NCBI RefSeq assembly: GCF_002382885.1
Contig: NZ_NWVL01000017.1
Span: 50,608 to 114,607, forward strand
DNA: 64,000 nucleotides
Direction: 5' to 3'
DNA from: Streptomyces sp. WZ.A104
GTDB taxonomy: Bacteria; Actinomycetota; Actinomycetes; Streptomycetales; Streptomycetaceae
In this document: in pieces, positions 30,480-41,360 of the stretch
Position numbering within the stretch: the stretch's first letter is position 1
How the letters are laid out: each line of letters opens with the position of its first letter
The notes under the pieces: generated by a model
The model's input: only the letters and a program-made list of their open reading frames with translations
The model's database searches: none
Told to the model about the DNA's origin: nothing
Made by a program: the position numbers and the translations under genes

Positions 30480-31472
30480 TCACATGATGTGCAGAACGTC
30501 CTTCACCGGTCGGCGAGGAGTGGCCGGGCCTCTCGGGCCGTAGCCGATACGCAGCACCATCTGCACTTGCCCCAAGCCCGATCCCGGGTCGCGTACCAGC
30601 AGCCGCAGCTCCGCGGTCTCCAGCGCGTGGGAGGTCAGAGAGGTCGCCAGCTCGGCCAGGGTGGCCTCCAGCAGTACCCGTTCCAGTGCCTGCCCGGCGT
30701 GCAACCAGTCCTCAGGGCCGTCACCGGAGGTGCTCAGCAAGGCCAGGTGCGGGGCGAACTCGAAGGTGGTGCTGCCACGGTCGGCCACCGGCCGACGTCC
30801 GGCGAAGTCCCGTACGGGGGCTCTGCCGTCCCGTTTGCGGGGCCCGAAGGCGTACTCGGGGACGCCGTCGACGGCCGTGTCCGCTTCCGGACCGAGCCGC
30901 GTCCAGCGGATGAGGTCCTCGCGGGCACCGGGGTCCATGGCGTCCCGGCTCTCCGCGTCGCGAACCAGGTCGAGCACCGTCTCGGCGTGCCAGGGGGCGG
31001 GGAAGTGCAAAGCTGCGGACTCGCGCGCGGCGGCGTCCTGCAGCATGCTCCGTACCTCTTCGGGAATGTCCGTCTCCGCGAAAGGGTGACGGCTGGTGTG
31101 CCGCTGCCGGATCCCCGGGTGCAGCCGCGCCAGGGCATCGTCCCGCTCGCGCCCGGACTGCTCGGCCAGATGGACGGCGGCGAGCAGCAGTGGGTCCTGC
31201 GGCTCGGGCAGCAGCCGGACGTCCGGGGCGAGGCCCGCGTGCGCGGCGGCGACACGCAGATTGAACAGCGCAGCCCCACAGCCGATGTGCAGCGCCCGGT
31301 CACCGGGATCGGAGCGCGGCATGGCCCGCTCGTCATCGGCGTACAGCAGCAGGAGGCTCTCGCCGGTCAGGAAGCGGAAGCGCCACGGCTGCGCGTTGTG
31401 CATGGAGGGCGCCGCCGTGGCCGCGGCCACCAAGGCGACCACTGTTTCCTCATCGACATGTCGCAATGCCAC
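30480..31472 (-). CDS. Acg-type nitroreductase family protein
   Basis: A 330-residue protein of the Acg/Rv2032-Rv3127 family: two degenerate nitroreductase domains with FMN-like motifs TAAPSMHNAQPWRF near the N-terminus and LHAGQALERVLLEATLAELA in the C-terminal half; it ends VQMVLRIGYGPRGPATPRR, like its broken paralogue. In mycobacteria these are classic DosR-regulated dormancy proteins thought to sequester flavin. GTG 31472 is chosen because a GAGGAGGAGG tract lies just upstream; GTG 31508 would add 12 residues. It is separated from hmp by a promoter-sized gap. Confidence 0.85.
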   Translation of the reverse strand: MALRHVDEETVVALVAAATAAPSMHNAQPWRFRFLTGESLLLLYADDERAMPRSDPGDRALHIGCGAALFNLRVAAAHAGLAPDVRLLPEPQDPLLLAAVHLAEQSGRERDDALARLHPGIRQRHTSRHPFAETDIPEEVRSMLQDAAARESAALHFPAPWHAETVLDLVRDAESRDAMDPGAREDLIRWTRLGPEADTAVDGVPEYAFGPRKRDGRAPVRDFAGRRPVADRGSTTFEFAPHLALLSTSGDGPEDWLHAGQALERVLLEATLAELATSLTSHALETAELRLLVRDPGSGLGQVQMVLRIGYGPRGPATPRRPVKDVLHIM

Positions 31473-31897
31473 GCCTCCTCCTCTCTCGGACCGGAACGCG
31501 GCCTCCACTTACCGGGTGCCCAGTGAGCGGACCGGTGGACACAGCACATCACCGCCGTGGCCGCTCCGCACCCTGCGGGCCCACTCCGGTGTCCACCTCA
31601 CGAGAGCGCGTGGCTCTGGGCCATCGGAACAGCGGCTGCCGCCGACGCGCGACGTCGACGGCCCCCGGCCGAACACGCAGGTGGCGGGCGATGCGGGGCA
31701 CAGGCGCTGGAAGCCCGTTCGGTTCCGGAGCGAAGACTTCCGCCGACCGACGCGCCGAGGCATCTGTCCGTGGGAGGCCGAAGGTCCCGCCGGTCGGGGC
31801 CGCACGGGATCCGTCGGTGCCCTGACCGGCACTCCTCGCCGCCTGCCCGCACGACGAGTATCGGCAGTGACGAGACCGTCCGACGAGAGGACCTGCG
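31473..31897. promoter_or_regulatory. divergent promoter region between nitroreductase and pfl
   Basis: 425 bp between divergent genes, with no coding sequence recognised. A DevR-type box with one mismatch, AGGCCGAAGGTCCC (31775-31788), lies 110 bp before pfl. A half-box GGGCC (31797-31801) starts 22 bp further, repeating the tandem spacing seen elsewhere. A further half-site GGGCC is at 31618-31622. Confidence 0.5.
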
Positions 31898-34156
31898 ATG
31901 ACCGCGACGGTGACAGCCGTCCCCCGGACCGCCGACGCCTGGCGACAGTTCACAGGGAACGGGTGGCGTGCGCGTATCGACGTGCGTGACTTCATCCAGG
32001 CCAACTACACGCCCTACGAGGGCGACGCTTCCTTCCTGACCGGTGCCACGGACCGCACGCGGGCGGTATGGGAGAAGGTCAGCGCGCTGTTCCCCGAGGA
32101 GCGGCGCAAGGGCATCCTCGACGTGGACACCACCACCCCCTCCACCATCACCTCGCACGCCCCCGGCTGGATCGACCGTGACCGTGAGCTGATCGTCGGC
32201 CTGCAGACCGACGCGCCGCTGAAGCGGGCGATCATGCCCAACGGCGGCCTGCGCATGGTGGAGAACGGGCTGAAGGCGTACGGCTACGAGCCCGACCCCT
32301 TCGTGACGCGGGTGTTCGACACGTACCGCAAGACCCACAACGCCGGCGTGTTCGACGCCTACACCCCGGCGATGCGCGCCGCCCGCAGGGTCGGCATCAT
32401 CACCGGACTCCCGGACGCCTACGGTCGCGGCCGGATCATCGGCGACTACCGGCGCGTCGCCCTCTACGGCACCGACCGGCTCATCGAGGCCAAGCGCGCC
32501 GAACGCGCCGGCCTCGACGGCAGGCCGTCCACCGCGGACGTCATCCGCGACCGGGAGGAACTGGCCGAACAGGCCCGGGCGCTGGGCGAGCTGACGGCGA
32601 TGGCCGCGACGTACGGCTGTGACGTCAGCCGTCCCGCGGCTACCGCGCACGAGGCCGTGCAGTGGCTCTACCTCGGCTACCTGGCCGCTGTGAAGGAGCA
32701 GAACGGCGCTGCGATGTCGCTCGGCCGGACCTCCACCTTCCTGGACGTCTACCTGCAGCGCGATCTGGACGGCGGACTCCTCGACGAGACGGGTGCCCAG
32801 GAACTGATCGACGACTTCGTCATCAAGCTCCGCATCGTCCGCTTCCTGCGCACCCCCGAGTACGACGCGCTGTTCTCCGGGGACCCGACCTGGGTGACGG
32901 AGTCCATCGGCGGCATCGGTGCCGACGGCCGCCCGCTGGTCACCCGCACCTCCTTCCGCTTCCTGCGGACCCTGTACAACCTCGGCCCCGCCCCGGAACC
33001 GAATCTGACCGTGCTGTGGTCCTCGCGACTTCCGGACGGCTTCAAGAAGTTCTGCGCCCAGGTGTCCATCGACACCAGCGCCGTCCAGTACGAGTCGGAC
33101 GACCTGATGCGGACACGCACCGGCGACGACACCGCGATCGCCTGCTGCGTCTCCGCCATGGCGGTGGGCAGGCAGATGCAGTTCTTCGGAGCCCGCGTCA
33201 ACCTCGCCAAGGCACTGCTGTACGCCGTCAACGGCGGCCAGGACGAGATGACCGGAGATCAGATCGCCCCCGCGATGCCGCCCCTGACCGGTGAGTACCT
33301 CGACTACGACGAGCTGTCGGCCGCGTACGACCGCGTGCTGGACTGGCTCGCGCAGACGTACGTCGACGCGCTCAACGTCATCCATTACATGCACGACAAG
33401 TACGCCTACGAGCGCATCGAGATGGCGCTGCACGACTACCCCGTCCACCGCTTCATGGCCTGCGGCATCGCCGGCCTGTCCGTCGCCGTGGACAGCCTGT
33501 CCGCTGTCAAGCACGCGCGTGTCAAGGTCTTCCGCGACCGGACGGGGCTGGCCGTGGACTTCCGGACCGAGGGGGAGTTCCCGGTGTACGGCAACAACGA
33601 CGACCGTGCCGACAGCATCGCCGTGGACCTGGTGGAGTCGTTCATGGCGAAGGTGCGTGAGCACCCCGCCTACCGCGACGCGGAGCACACCCAGTCCGTG
33701 CTGACCATCACCTCCAACGTCGTGTACGGCAAGCACACCGGTAACACCCCTGACGGCCGGCGCGCCGGACAACCCTTCGCTCCCGGCGCCAACCCGATGA
33801 ACGGCCGCGACAAGCACGGCGTGGCCGCCTCCGCCCTCTCGGTGGCCAAACTGCCCTACGACGCCGCACGGGACGGCATCTCCCTGACCACCACGATCAC
33901 CCCGGAGGGACTGGGGCACGTCCCCGGGGAACGCGCCGGTCACCTGGTCGGCATCCTCGACGCCTACGTATCCGCGGGCGGCTTCCACATGAACGTCAAC
34001 GTGCTGAGCCGGGCCGTGCTGGAGGACGCCATGGAGCACCCGGAGAAGTACCCCGAGCTGACCATCAGGGTCTCCGGCTACGCGGTGAACTTCGTCCGTC
34101 TGACCCGCGAGCAGCAGCTCGACGTGATCAGCCGCACCTTCCACGGAGCACGGTGA
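31898..34156 (+). CDS. pflB: pyruvate formate-lyase (formate C-acetyltransferase)
   Basis: A 752-residue glycyl-radical enzyme converting pyruvate and CoA to acetyl-CoA and formate without releasing NADH. The catalytic dyad is Cys416-Cys417 in AIACCVSAM; the radical glycine is Gly727 in RVSGYAVNF near the C-terminus. Other PFL blocks: NEAR-N-terminal [50 protein letters not shown] and [20 protein letters not shown]. Length is close to E. coli PflB (760), and all key residues are present. The gene overlaps its activase (GTGA). The radical form is destroyed by O2, so it should work only in anoxia. This is unusual in Streptomyces, normally considered strict aerobes. Confidence 0.96.
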   Translation: MTATVTAVPRTADAWRQFTGNGWRARIDVRDFIQANYTPYEGDASFLTGATDRTRAVWEKVSALFPEERRKGILDVDTTTPSTITSHAPGWIDRDRELIVGLQTDAPLKRAIMPNGGLRMVENGLKAYGYEPDPFVTRVFDTYRKTHNAGVFDAYTPAMRAARRVGIITGLPDAYGRGRIIGDYRRVALYGTDRLIEAKRAERAGLDGRPSTADVIRDREELAEQARALGELTAMAATYGCDVSRPAATAHEAVQWLYLGYLAAVKEQNGAAMSLGRTSTFLDVYLQRDLDGGLLDETGAQELIDDFVIKLRIVRFLRTPEYDALFSGDPTWVTESIGGIGADGRPLVTRTSFRFLRTLYNLGPAPEPNLTVLWSSRLPDGFKKFCAQVSIDTSAVQYESDDLMRTRTGDDTAIACCVSAMAVGRQMQFFGARVNLAKALLYAVNGGQDEMTGDQIAPAMPPLTGEYLDYDELSAAYDRVLDWLAQTYVDALNVIHYMHDKYAYERIEMALHDYPVHRFMACGIAGLSVAVDSLSAVKHARVKVFRDRTGLAVDFRTEGEFPVYGNNDDRADSIAVDLVESFMAKVREHPAYRDAEHTQSVLTITSNVVYGKHTGNTPDGRRAGQPFAPGANPMNGRDKHGVAASALSVAKLPYDAARDGISLTTTITPEGLGHVPGERAGHLVGILDAYVSAGGFHMNVNVLSRAVLEDAMEHPEKYPELTIRVSGYAVNFVRLTREQQLDVISRTFHGAR

Positions 34157-34890
34157 GCACCAGGACGACAGGCCGGATCCACTCCTGGGACCTGTCCACC
34201 GGCGTGGACGGTCCCGGGACCCGGTTCGTGCTCTTCGTGAGCGGCTGCCCGCTGCGCTGCCTCTACTGCGCCAATCCCGACACCTGGCACATGCGCGACG
34301 GGCGGGAGGCCACCGTCGACGAGGTGATGGCGGAGATCGGCAGGTACCGGGGCTTCATCACCACGGCCGGGGGCGGGGTCACCGTCACCGGCGGTGAACC
34401 CCTGCTCCAGCCGGCCTTCACCGGGACGCTCCTGCGCCGCTGCAAGGAGGCCGGTCTGCACACGGCCCTCGACACCTCCGGACTCCTGGGGGCCCGGGCC
34501 CCGGACGAGCTCCTCGCCGACACCGACCTGGTGCTCCTCGACGTCAAGTCGTTCGACACCACCACCTACAAGAAGCTGACCGGCGGCGCACTCGCCCCCA
34601 CCCTCAGCTTCGTGAACCGCCTCGATCGGCTGGGCAAGCGCGTGTGGATCAGGTACGTCCTGGTGCCCGGCTGGACCGACGACGCATCCGCCGTCGACGG
34701 GCTTGCCGCGTTCCTCTCCGGTCTGGGCTGCGTGGAGCGGGTCGACGTCCTGCCGTTCCACAAGCTCGGCACCGCCAAGTACGACGCACTGGGCGTCCCT
34801 TTTGCTCTGCGCGGAACGCCGATTCCCGACCCGGCGCTGGTGGACCGGGTACGGGGTCAGTTCCGCGAGCACGGGCTCGCGGCCCATTGA
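34153..34890 (+). CDS. pflA: pyruvate formate-lyase activating enzyme
   Basis: A 245-residue radical-SAM enzyme that installs the glycyl radical in PFL. The 4Fe-4S motif CPLRCLYC (CX3CX2C) is at about residues 35-42, followed by the SAM-binding [13 protein letters not shown] block; [16 protein letters not shown] and [13 protein letters not shown] are typical of PflA. Start GTG 34153 overlaps the pflB stop, so the pair is co-translated. Presence of a complete activase beside PFL argues that the system is functional. The reductant (flavodoxin or ferredoxin) is not encoded here. Confidence 0.96.
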   Translation: MSTRTTGRIHSWDLSTGVDGPGTRFVLFVSGCPLRCLYCANPDTWHMRDGREATVDEVMAEIGRYRGFITTAGGGVTVTGGEPLLQPAFTGTLLRRCKEAGLHTALDTSGLLGARAPDELLADTDLVLLDVKSFDTTTYKKLTGGALAPTLSFVNRLDRLGKRVWIRYVLVPGWTDDASAVDGLAAFLSGLGCVERVDVLPFHKLGTAKYDALGVPFALRGTPIPDPALVDRVRGQFREHGLAAH

Positions 34891-34904
34891 CGCGGGCGAA
34901 AGTG

Positions 34905-34918
34905 GGGCCGACCGGCCC
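34905..34918. promoter_or_regulatory. DevR-type box upstream of the devR-like gene
   Basis: GGGCCGACCGGCCC, identical to the site before the PPOX gene, lying 64 bases before ATG 34983. A half-site GGGCC begins at 34926, 21 bp on. It suggests autoregulation. Confidence 0.6.
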
Positions 34919-34982
34919 TGGTCCTGGGCCGTCCTACAGGATGAGGATGCCAGCACGGGACGAGGCACACGAGGAGCGGTCG

Positions 34983-35675
34983 ATGGCGCACAGCGAGCAG
35001 GACGGCAGCACGGGCAGCCCGATCAGGGTGTTCCTCCTGGACGACCACGAGGTGGTACGGCGAGGGGTGCACGACCTACTGGAGGACGAACCGGGCATCA
35101 CGGTCATCGGGGAAGCGGCGACGGCGGAGCAGGCATTGGTGCGGGTCCCCGCCCTGCGGCCCGACGTGGCCGTCCTCGACGTGCGTCTGCCCGACGGCGA
35201 CGGGGTGACCGTCTGCCGTGAACTGCGCTCGACGATGCCGGACCTGGCCTGTCTGATGCTGACCTCCTTCGACGACGAGGAAGCACTGCTGGACTCGATC
35301 ATGGCGGGAGCCGCCGGGTACGTCCTGAAGCAGATCCAGGGATCGGACCTGGTCACGGCCGTGCGGACGGTGGCCCGTGGGCAGTCGCTGCTGGACGCGA
35401 GCGCCACGACCAAGCTCATGGCACGGCTGCGCGGCGGACAGCCGGCCGAGGAGCCGGAGATGCTGCCGGGCCTGACCGACCGCGAGCGCGAGATCCTCGA
35501 CCTGATCGGTGAAGGGCTGACCAACCGGCAGATCGGGCAGCGGCTGTACCTCGCGGAGAAGACGGTGAAGAACCACATCTCCCGCCTGCTCGCCAAGCTC
35601 GGCGTGGAGCGCCGCGTCCAGGCCGCGGTCATCGCCACCCAGGCCCGCGACCGTATGCGACCCGACGGGCGCTGA
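34983..35675 (+). CDS. devR: NarL/LuxR-type response regulator, DevR/DosR (OsdR)-like
   Basis: A 230-residue two-component response regulator. Receiver domain: [15 protein letters not shown] at about 20-34, phosphoacceptor Asp66 in [23 protein letters not shown] and YVLKQIQG. The C-terminal LuxR-type helix-turn-helix ([20 protein letters not shown], then [21 protein letters not shown]) gives DNA binding. Sequence and partner make it the counterpart of mycobacterial DosR and of OsdR in S. coelicolor, which control hypoxia/dormancy genes. Start ATG 34983 has GAGGAG at good spacing. It is followed 124 bp later by its kinase. It is the best candidate to bind the palindromes found throughout this island, including the one in its own promoter. 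Confidence 0.88.
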   Translation: MAHSEQDGSTGSPIRVFLLDDHEVVRRGVHDLLEDEPGITVIGEAATAEQALVRVPALRPDVAVLDVRLPDGDGVTVCRELRSTMPDLACLMLTSFDDEEALLDSIMAGAAGYVLKQIQGSDLVTAVRTVARGQSLLDASATTKLMARLRGGQPAEEPEMLPGLTDREREILDLIGEGLTNRQIGQRLYLAEKTVKNHISRLLAKLGVERRVQAAVIATQARDRMRPDGR

Positions 35676-35796
35676 AGGCGAAGGCCCGGCGGCCGGGCCC
35701 GCACGGCTGAGACGGTCCCTCGTCCTGCTCCTGTTCGAGCCGTTACTGTGGTGGTGCACGGGACGGTGGCCAGGCGGTGCGGCGTTGGAGGAGTAG

Positions 35797-37557
<1,761 letters not shown>

Positions 37558-38069
37558 AGCGCGGCTCAGCTGCTGAGCGGTCCTTCGGCCCCTCTTCTCG
37601 GCGGCCGGTCGGCGTCCGTCCCGTCGCGGCTCTCCCCTTCCTGTGTGGCACGCGGTGCCGGTCGGTCCCCGGCGGTCCCGGTAGGGGCATCGTGCGCCCC
37701 TTCACGAGGGCGGCCTGAACGCCGGGGCAGACGTGGTGCAGGGGCGGCAGGACCCGGCAGCTCCGACTGGTCAATCCCGTGGCGAGACGTCGAGCGTGGC
37801 GGGGCTCCTCGATATTCCACTCCGTTGTGTACAGGTCCGAGTCGGCGGAGCCCGGGATGAAGCCTGCCCGACCCCGGCCCGTGGCCGCGCGTGCGCGCGG
37901 ACCTTGCGGGACTGGTCCGGCCTGTTCGCTCGACCGCCCTGAACGCCCCTTCGTTTAGGGGCCGTTCAGCCCTGGACTGCGGACCTTCGGCGTCGGGTGC
38001 GCGGTGGCGCGGGCCGGAAGAGTGAGCGATGTCGGGAACCACTCGCACAGTGCTGAAGGGACCATCGTC
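37558..38069. promoter_or_regulatory. intergenic region with DevR-type box before the DoxX-like gene
   Basis: About 510 bp without a recognisable gene. GGGCCGTTCAGCCC at 37959-37972 has one mismatch to GGGNC-N4-GNCCC and lies about 98 bases before the DoxX-like ATG. Confidence 0.5.
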
Positions 38070-38699
38070 ATGGCCGTGCACCAGCCCACTCACCGCCGCT
38101 CACCTTTCCACCTGCCGTCGTTGCGCGGGAATCAGGCCGCCACCGGACCGGAGGCGGACGTGTCGGCGGGTGCCGGCACGCGTACCGCGCAGGCTTACGT
38201 GCTCGCCCCGGCGCGTGTGCTGATGGGCTTCGTCTTCCTGTGGGCCTTCCTCGACAAGACGTTCGGCCTCGGTTACGCGACCGCCTCAAGCAAGGGCTGG
38301 ATCGACGGGGTTTCGCCCACCGCGGGCTTCCTCGGGCACGTCGCCGTCGGCCCGATGCAGTCGACGTTCCACGCATGGGCCGGTGCGGCCTGGGCGGACT
38401 GGCTCTTCATGCTGGGCCTGCTCGGGGTCGGGCTGGCTCTGACGGTGGGGGTGGCGCTGCGTCCGACGGCGCTCGCGGGAACGCTGATGATGGCGTTGAT
38501 GTGGGTGGCTGAGTGGCCGCCCGCACAGCACCTGTCGGACGGGTCGGCGAGCATGTCGACGAACCCGTTCGCCGACTACCACCTGGTCTACGCGGTGATG
38601 CTGATCGCTCTGGCCGCTCTCTCGGCCGGCGACGTGTTCGGTCTGGGCCGGCTGTGGGCCAGGCTCCCGGTCGTCCGTGACCACGGGTGGTTGCGCTGA
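38070..38699 (+). CDS. DoxX-like membrane protein
   Basis: A 209-residue membrane protein with an approximately 50-residue polar N-terminus and four hydrophobic segments (about 53-72, 97-108/115-145, 147-165, 172-195). ARVLMGFVFLWAFLDKTFGL and the NPFADYHLVYAVMLIALAAL stretch resemble the DoxX/thiosulfate:quinone-oxidoreductase small-subunit superfamily. Function unknown; a link to quinone or redox chemistry is inference. ATG 38070 is chosen since AAGGGA lies 9 bases before it and upstream sequence looks non-coding. A DevR-type box lies upstream and a strong hairpin downstream. Confidence 0.75.
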   Translation: MAVHQPTHRRSPFHLPSLRGNQAATGPEADVSAGAGTRTAQAYVLAPARVLMGFVFLWAFLDKTFGLGYATASSKGWIDGVSPTAGFLGHVAVGPMQSTFHAWAGAAWADWLFMLGLLGVGLALTVGVALRPTALAGTLMMALMWVAEWPPAQHLSDGSASMSTNPFADYHLVYAVMLIALAALSAGDVFGLGRLWARLPVVRDHGWLR

Positions 38700-38705
38700 A
38701 CTCGG

Positions 38706-38743
38706 CTGGTGGGGCGGGTCCGCCGAAGGGCCCGCCCCACCAG
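38706..38743 (+). terminator. strong hairpin after the DoxX-like gene
   Basis: Arms 38706-38721 and 38728-38743 pair over 16 bp with a single G-U, around a 6-base loop, seven bases after the stop codon. Confidence 0.8.
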
Positions 38744-38753
38744 CCCGTCGACA

Positions 38754-38787
38754 GGGGCTATCGGCTCTCTTCCGGAACCAGCGGCCC
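38754..38787. promoter_or_regulatory. tandem DevR-type boxes upstream of a USP gene
   Basis: GGGGCTATCGGCTC (38754-38767) and GGAACCAGCGGCCC (38774-38787) start 20 bp apart, each with one mismatch to GGGNC-N4-GNCCC, 65-100 bp before ATG 38853. Confidence 0.45.
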
Positions 38788-38852
38788 CGGCCCCCGTGCA
38801 GCCCCCGCAAGACACGCTGAGAACAGACCGAATGACACAGGAGGTGGGCAGT

Positions 38853-39758
38853 ATGGCCCGCTCGATCACTGTAGGACTCGACGGCTCGCCCGAGAGCCGG
38901 GCAGCAGCTGAGTGGGCTGCCCGCGAAGCGGCGCTGCGGAAGCAGCGGGTACGGCTGCTGCACGTGTGGCAGCCGGTGCCGGAGGCCATGGCCGAGGCTC
39001 CGCCTCTCGGCACCGAGACACATCAGCACTGGACCGAGCGGATTCCCCGGGAAGCCGCGCAGGAACTGAAGCTGCGTCACCCTGGCGTAGAGGTGACCAC
39101 CGAGCAGCGGACAGGAGTTCCGGCCGAGGTTCTGCTCGACGCCACGTACGACGCGGAACTGTTGGTACTGGGTTCCCGCGCCCTCAGTGGCCTCGCGGGC
39201 TTCCTGGTCGGGTCGGTCGGCCAGTCGGTGGTCGCCCGGGCCGAGCTGCCCGTGGTGCTGGTGCGCGCCGGGGAACGGACCGCCGACGAGCACGTCGAGG
39301 ACTCCGCCGGTCCCCCGTCCACCGCTACCGGTTCGCGGCCTGTGGTCCTGGGCCTGGACACCGACAGCCCCGACGACACGATGATCACTTTCGCGTTCGA
39401 GGAGGCGAGATGTCGCGATGCCACGCTGACCGTCGCCACGGGCTGGAACCTCCCGTCCTCCTACGCGTACAGCCTGGCCGCCGGGGTGGACCTCCGCGAG
39501 GACATCATCCGGGAGCAGGCCATGGCACTCACCGAAGTGCTGCTGCCGTGGAGGGAGAAGTATCCGGATGTGGAGGTGGCCGAGGTCTCGCGGCTCGGCA
39601 GTCCCGCCGGCCTTCTGATCGACGCCTCCCGCGACGCCTCCCTCGTCGTCGTGGGTCGGCGCGTGCGCCGCAGCCCTTTCGGCGCGCACATCGGTGCCGT
39701 CGCCCACGCGGTCATGCACCATGCCATCGCGCCGGTCGCCGTCGTCGCTCACGCCTGA
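38853..39758 (+). CDS. universal stress protein, two UspA domains
   Basis: A 301-residue cytosolic protein with two UspA domains (about 1-140 and 150-300). The first begins ITVGLDGSPESRAAAEWAAR and has the nucleotide loop GSRALSGLAGFLVGS, where alanine replaces the second glycine of the ATP motif GxxGx9G(S/T). The second has a degenerate loop (GRRVRRSPFGAHIGAVAHAV), probably without ATP binding. The N-terminal block HQHWTERIPREAAQELKLRH is shared with the USP at 43772, so the two are recent paralogues. GGAGGT lies 7 bases before ATG 38853. Confidence 0.9.
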   Translation: MARSITVGLDGSPESRAAAEWAAREAALRKQRVRLLHVWQPVPEAMAEAPPLGTETHQHWTERIPREAAQELKLRHPGVEVTTEQRTGVPAEVLLDATYDAELLVLGSRALSGLAGFLVGSVGQSVVARAELPVVLVRAGERTADEHVEDSAGPPSTATGSRPVVLGLDTDSPDDTMITFAFEEARCRDATLTVATGWNLPSSYAYSLAAGVDLREDIIREQAMALTEVLLPWREKYPDVEVAEVSRLGSPAGLLIDASRDASLVVVGRRVRRSPFGAHIGAVAHAVMHHAIAPVAVVAHA

Positions 39759-40402
39759 CGCGCGGACACGCCTGCTGCCACGACGGCCACCGGGCTCTTG
39801 TCCGCGCCGGTCCGGCATCGTCACCCGGCACGACACGCCGCAGGTCTTCCCGCACCGGACGCGGAGATCCACGAATCGGTGATCCGCATGGTGCTGGAGC
39901 ACGGTCTGCGGAGTGTCTCCGGCGGCATCGCCGTGTTCCGGCCTGCTCACCGCTTCGACGATCGCCGGTTCGGCAACGGCACGAGCGTGCCGCGCGGCGC
40001 CGCGAACGACCGGCCGCGGTGACGGTGTGAGGTGGCCTGCCGCGTCTACGTAGCCCGAGCACGGCACGTGAGGGCGTTCTCCGGCAGAGCAGGGACGGTC
40101 GGCCCGACCGGCCTCTTCTGATCTCTGCCTGGGGCACCGGTTGTTCGCGAGCCTGGTCCGTACGAGCCGTCCACGACCCGGGCTCCCTGCCGACGATCGG
40201 CGCGGTCCGCGCCGCGCCGATCGCCCTTCCCGACCCTCCGAGCGACGCGGATGGCTGTGGGCCGAAGGGCCCTCACCGGCAGTCCGGAGGTCCTTGGGCA
40301 CGGGCCTCTTACGGGTACGGGTGGCGCCTCGGCGCGGACCCGTCGGCTCTGCCGGGAAGGAGCGGCGGGAGCCAGGATGAGGGAGACCGAGGAGGAGTTG
40401 CC
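39759..40402. promoter_or_regulatory. intergenic region with two perfect DevR-type boxes
   Basis: GGGACGGTCGGCCC (40092-40105) and GGGCCGAAGGGCCC (40259-40272) both match GGGNC-N4-GNCCC exactly. The second is 131 bases before the hibernation factor gene and probably controls it. The first has no obvious gene right after it. A plus-strand stretch (39870-40022) reading EIHESVIRMVLEHGLRSVSG is weakly BON-like and may be a relic of a gene it once served. Confidence 0.55.
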
Positions 40403-41200
40403 ATGAGTGGTCTCAGGACCAGCGAAGAAGTCGACGTCCAGGTGCGCAACCGAGGAAGGGTGCCGGACGAGGCGGGCGCCTACGCCCGGAGGAAGGTGCT
40501 CGTGGTGATCAGCCATGTGAGCGAACCGGTCCTGTCGGCCCGCGTGAAGCTCACGCAAGCCGCCCATGCTTCGGCGGCCCGTCCGGCTACGGCTCAGGCG
40601 GTGGTGGACGTCAACGGCAGGCCCGTGCGAGCCCATGTCGCCGCGACCACCATGTTCGAGGCCGTCGATCTCCTGCAGGAACGCCTGACCGCGCGCATCG
40701 CCCGGGCACGGCGGTACAGGGTGCGCGGATCGCGCGGTGGAGGCCCGGACGACCGGACGTGGCGGGAGGGCTCGGGTCATGAGCACCGCCCGCACCGCCA
40801 GTACCTTCCGGCCGACGAGCGCCGCATCATCCGGCACAAGGCGTTCAGCCTGGCCCGGCAGACACCGCAGGACGCCGTGATCGACCTGGAGGCCATGGAC
40901 CACGACTTCTGGCTCTTCACCGACCTGGCCTCAGGGCACGACAGCGTGGTCTACCGGGACGCTGTCGGCGGCCGGCACCGTATGGCGTCGCTCGGGACCA
41001 CCGGCCGACAACGGGACTTCGAGGGACCGTTGAGCGTCAGCACGGTTCCTGTCCCCGAGAGCGATGTGGACGGGGCCGTCCAGCGACTGCGCCTGACCGG
41101 TCTGCCCTTCGTCTTCTTCCACGACACCGGCACCGGCCGGGGCAGCGTGCTCTACCACCGCTACGACGGCCACTACGGACTGATCACCCCGGTCCTGTAG
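40403..41200 (+). CDS. hpf: ribosome hibernation promoting factor (HPF/RaiA family, long form)
   Basis: A 265-residue protein. The N-terminal region (about 1-105: DVQVRNRGRVPDEAGAYARR, then AQAVVDVNGRPVRAHVAATT) is an S30AE-like ribosome-binding domain. The C-terminal region carries two repeats of the small ribosome-associated dimerisation domain: HKAFSLARQTPQDAVIDLEA with DHDFWLFTDLASGHDSVVYR, and a second FVFFHDTGTGRGSVLYHRYD. Long HPF dimerises 70S ribosomes into inactive 100S particles. It is a dormancy-linked paralogue rather than the housekeeping one, judged by context. GAGGAG precedes ATG 40403, and a perfect DevR-type box is 131 bp upstream. Confidence 0.84.
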   Translation: MSGLRTSEEVDVQVRNRGRVPDEAGAYARRKVLVVISHVSEPVLSARVKLTQAAHASAARPATAQAVVDVNGRPVRAHVAATTMFEAVDLLQERLTARIARARRYRVRGSRGGGPDDRTWREGSGHEHRPHRQYLPADERRIIRHKAFSLARQTPQDAVIDLEAMDHDFWLFTDLASGHDSVVYRDAVGGRHRMASLGTTGRQRDFEGPLSVSTVPVPESDVDGAVQRLRLTGLPFVFFHDTGTGRGSVLYHRYDGHYGLITPVL

Positions 41201-41360
41201 GCGCACCGCCTCACCACCGTGCCGCCCCTTGCGGGACCGGACATCTCGCGGTCGACGGCCGGCGCGCCGCCGCCAGGCACCGCGCACGGGCTGTCGCGCT
41301 GTCCTCGCCTTCGTCCTGCCGCCGCTCCTCGACCAGACACACCCTGTATTCGGAGGAACC

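Noticed and set aside
31598..34144. 848-codon minus-strand frame
   Set aside because: Antisense of pflB, produced by high third-position GC; no protein family features.
41201..41360. DevR-type box before the USP at 41361
   Set aside because: GGGACCGGACATCT near 41235 matches only one half; too weak to call.
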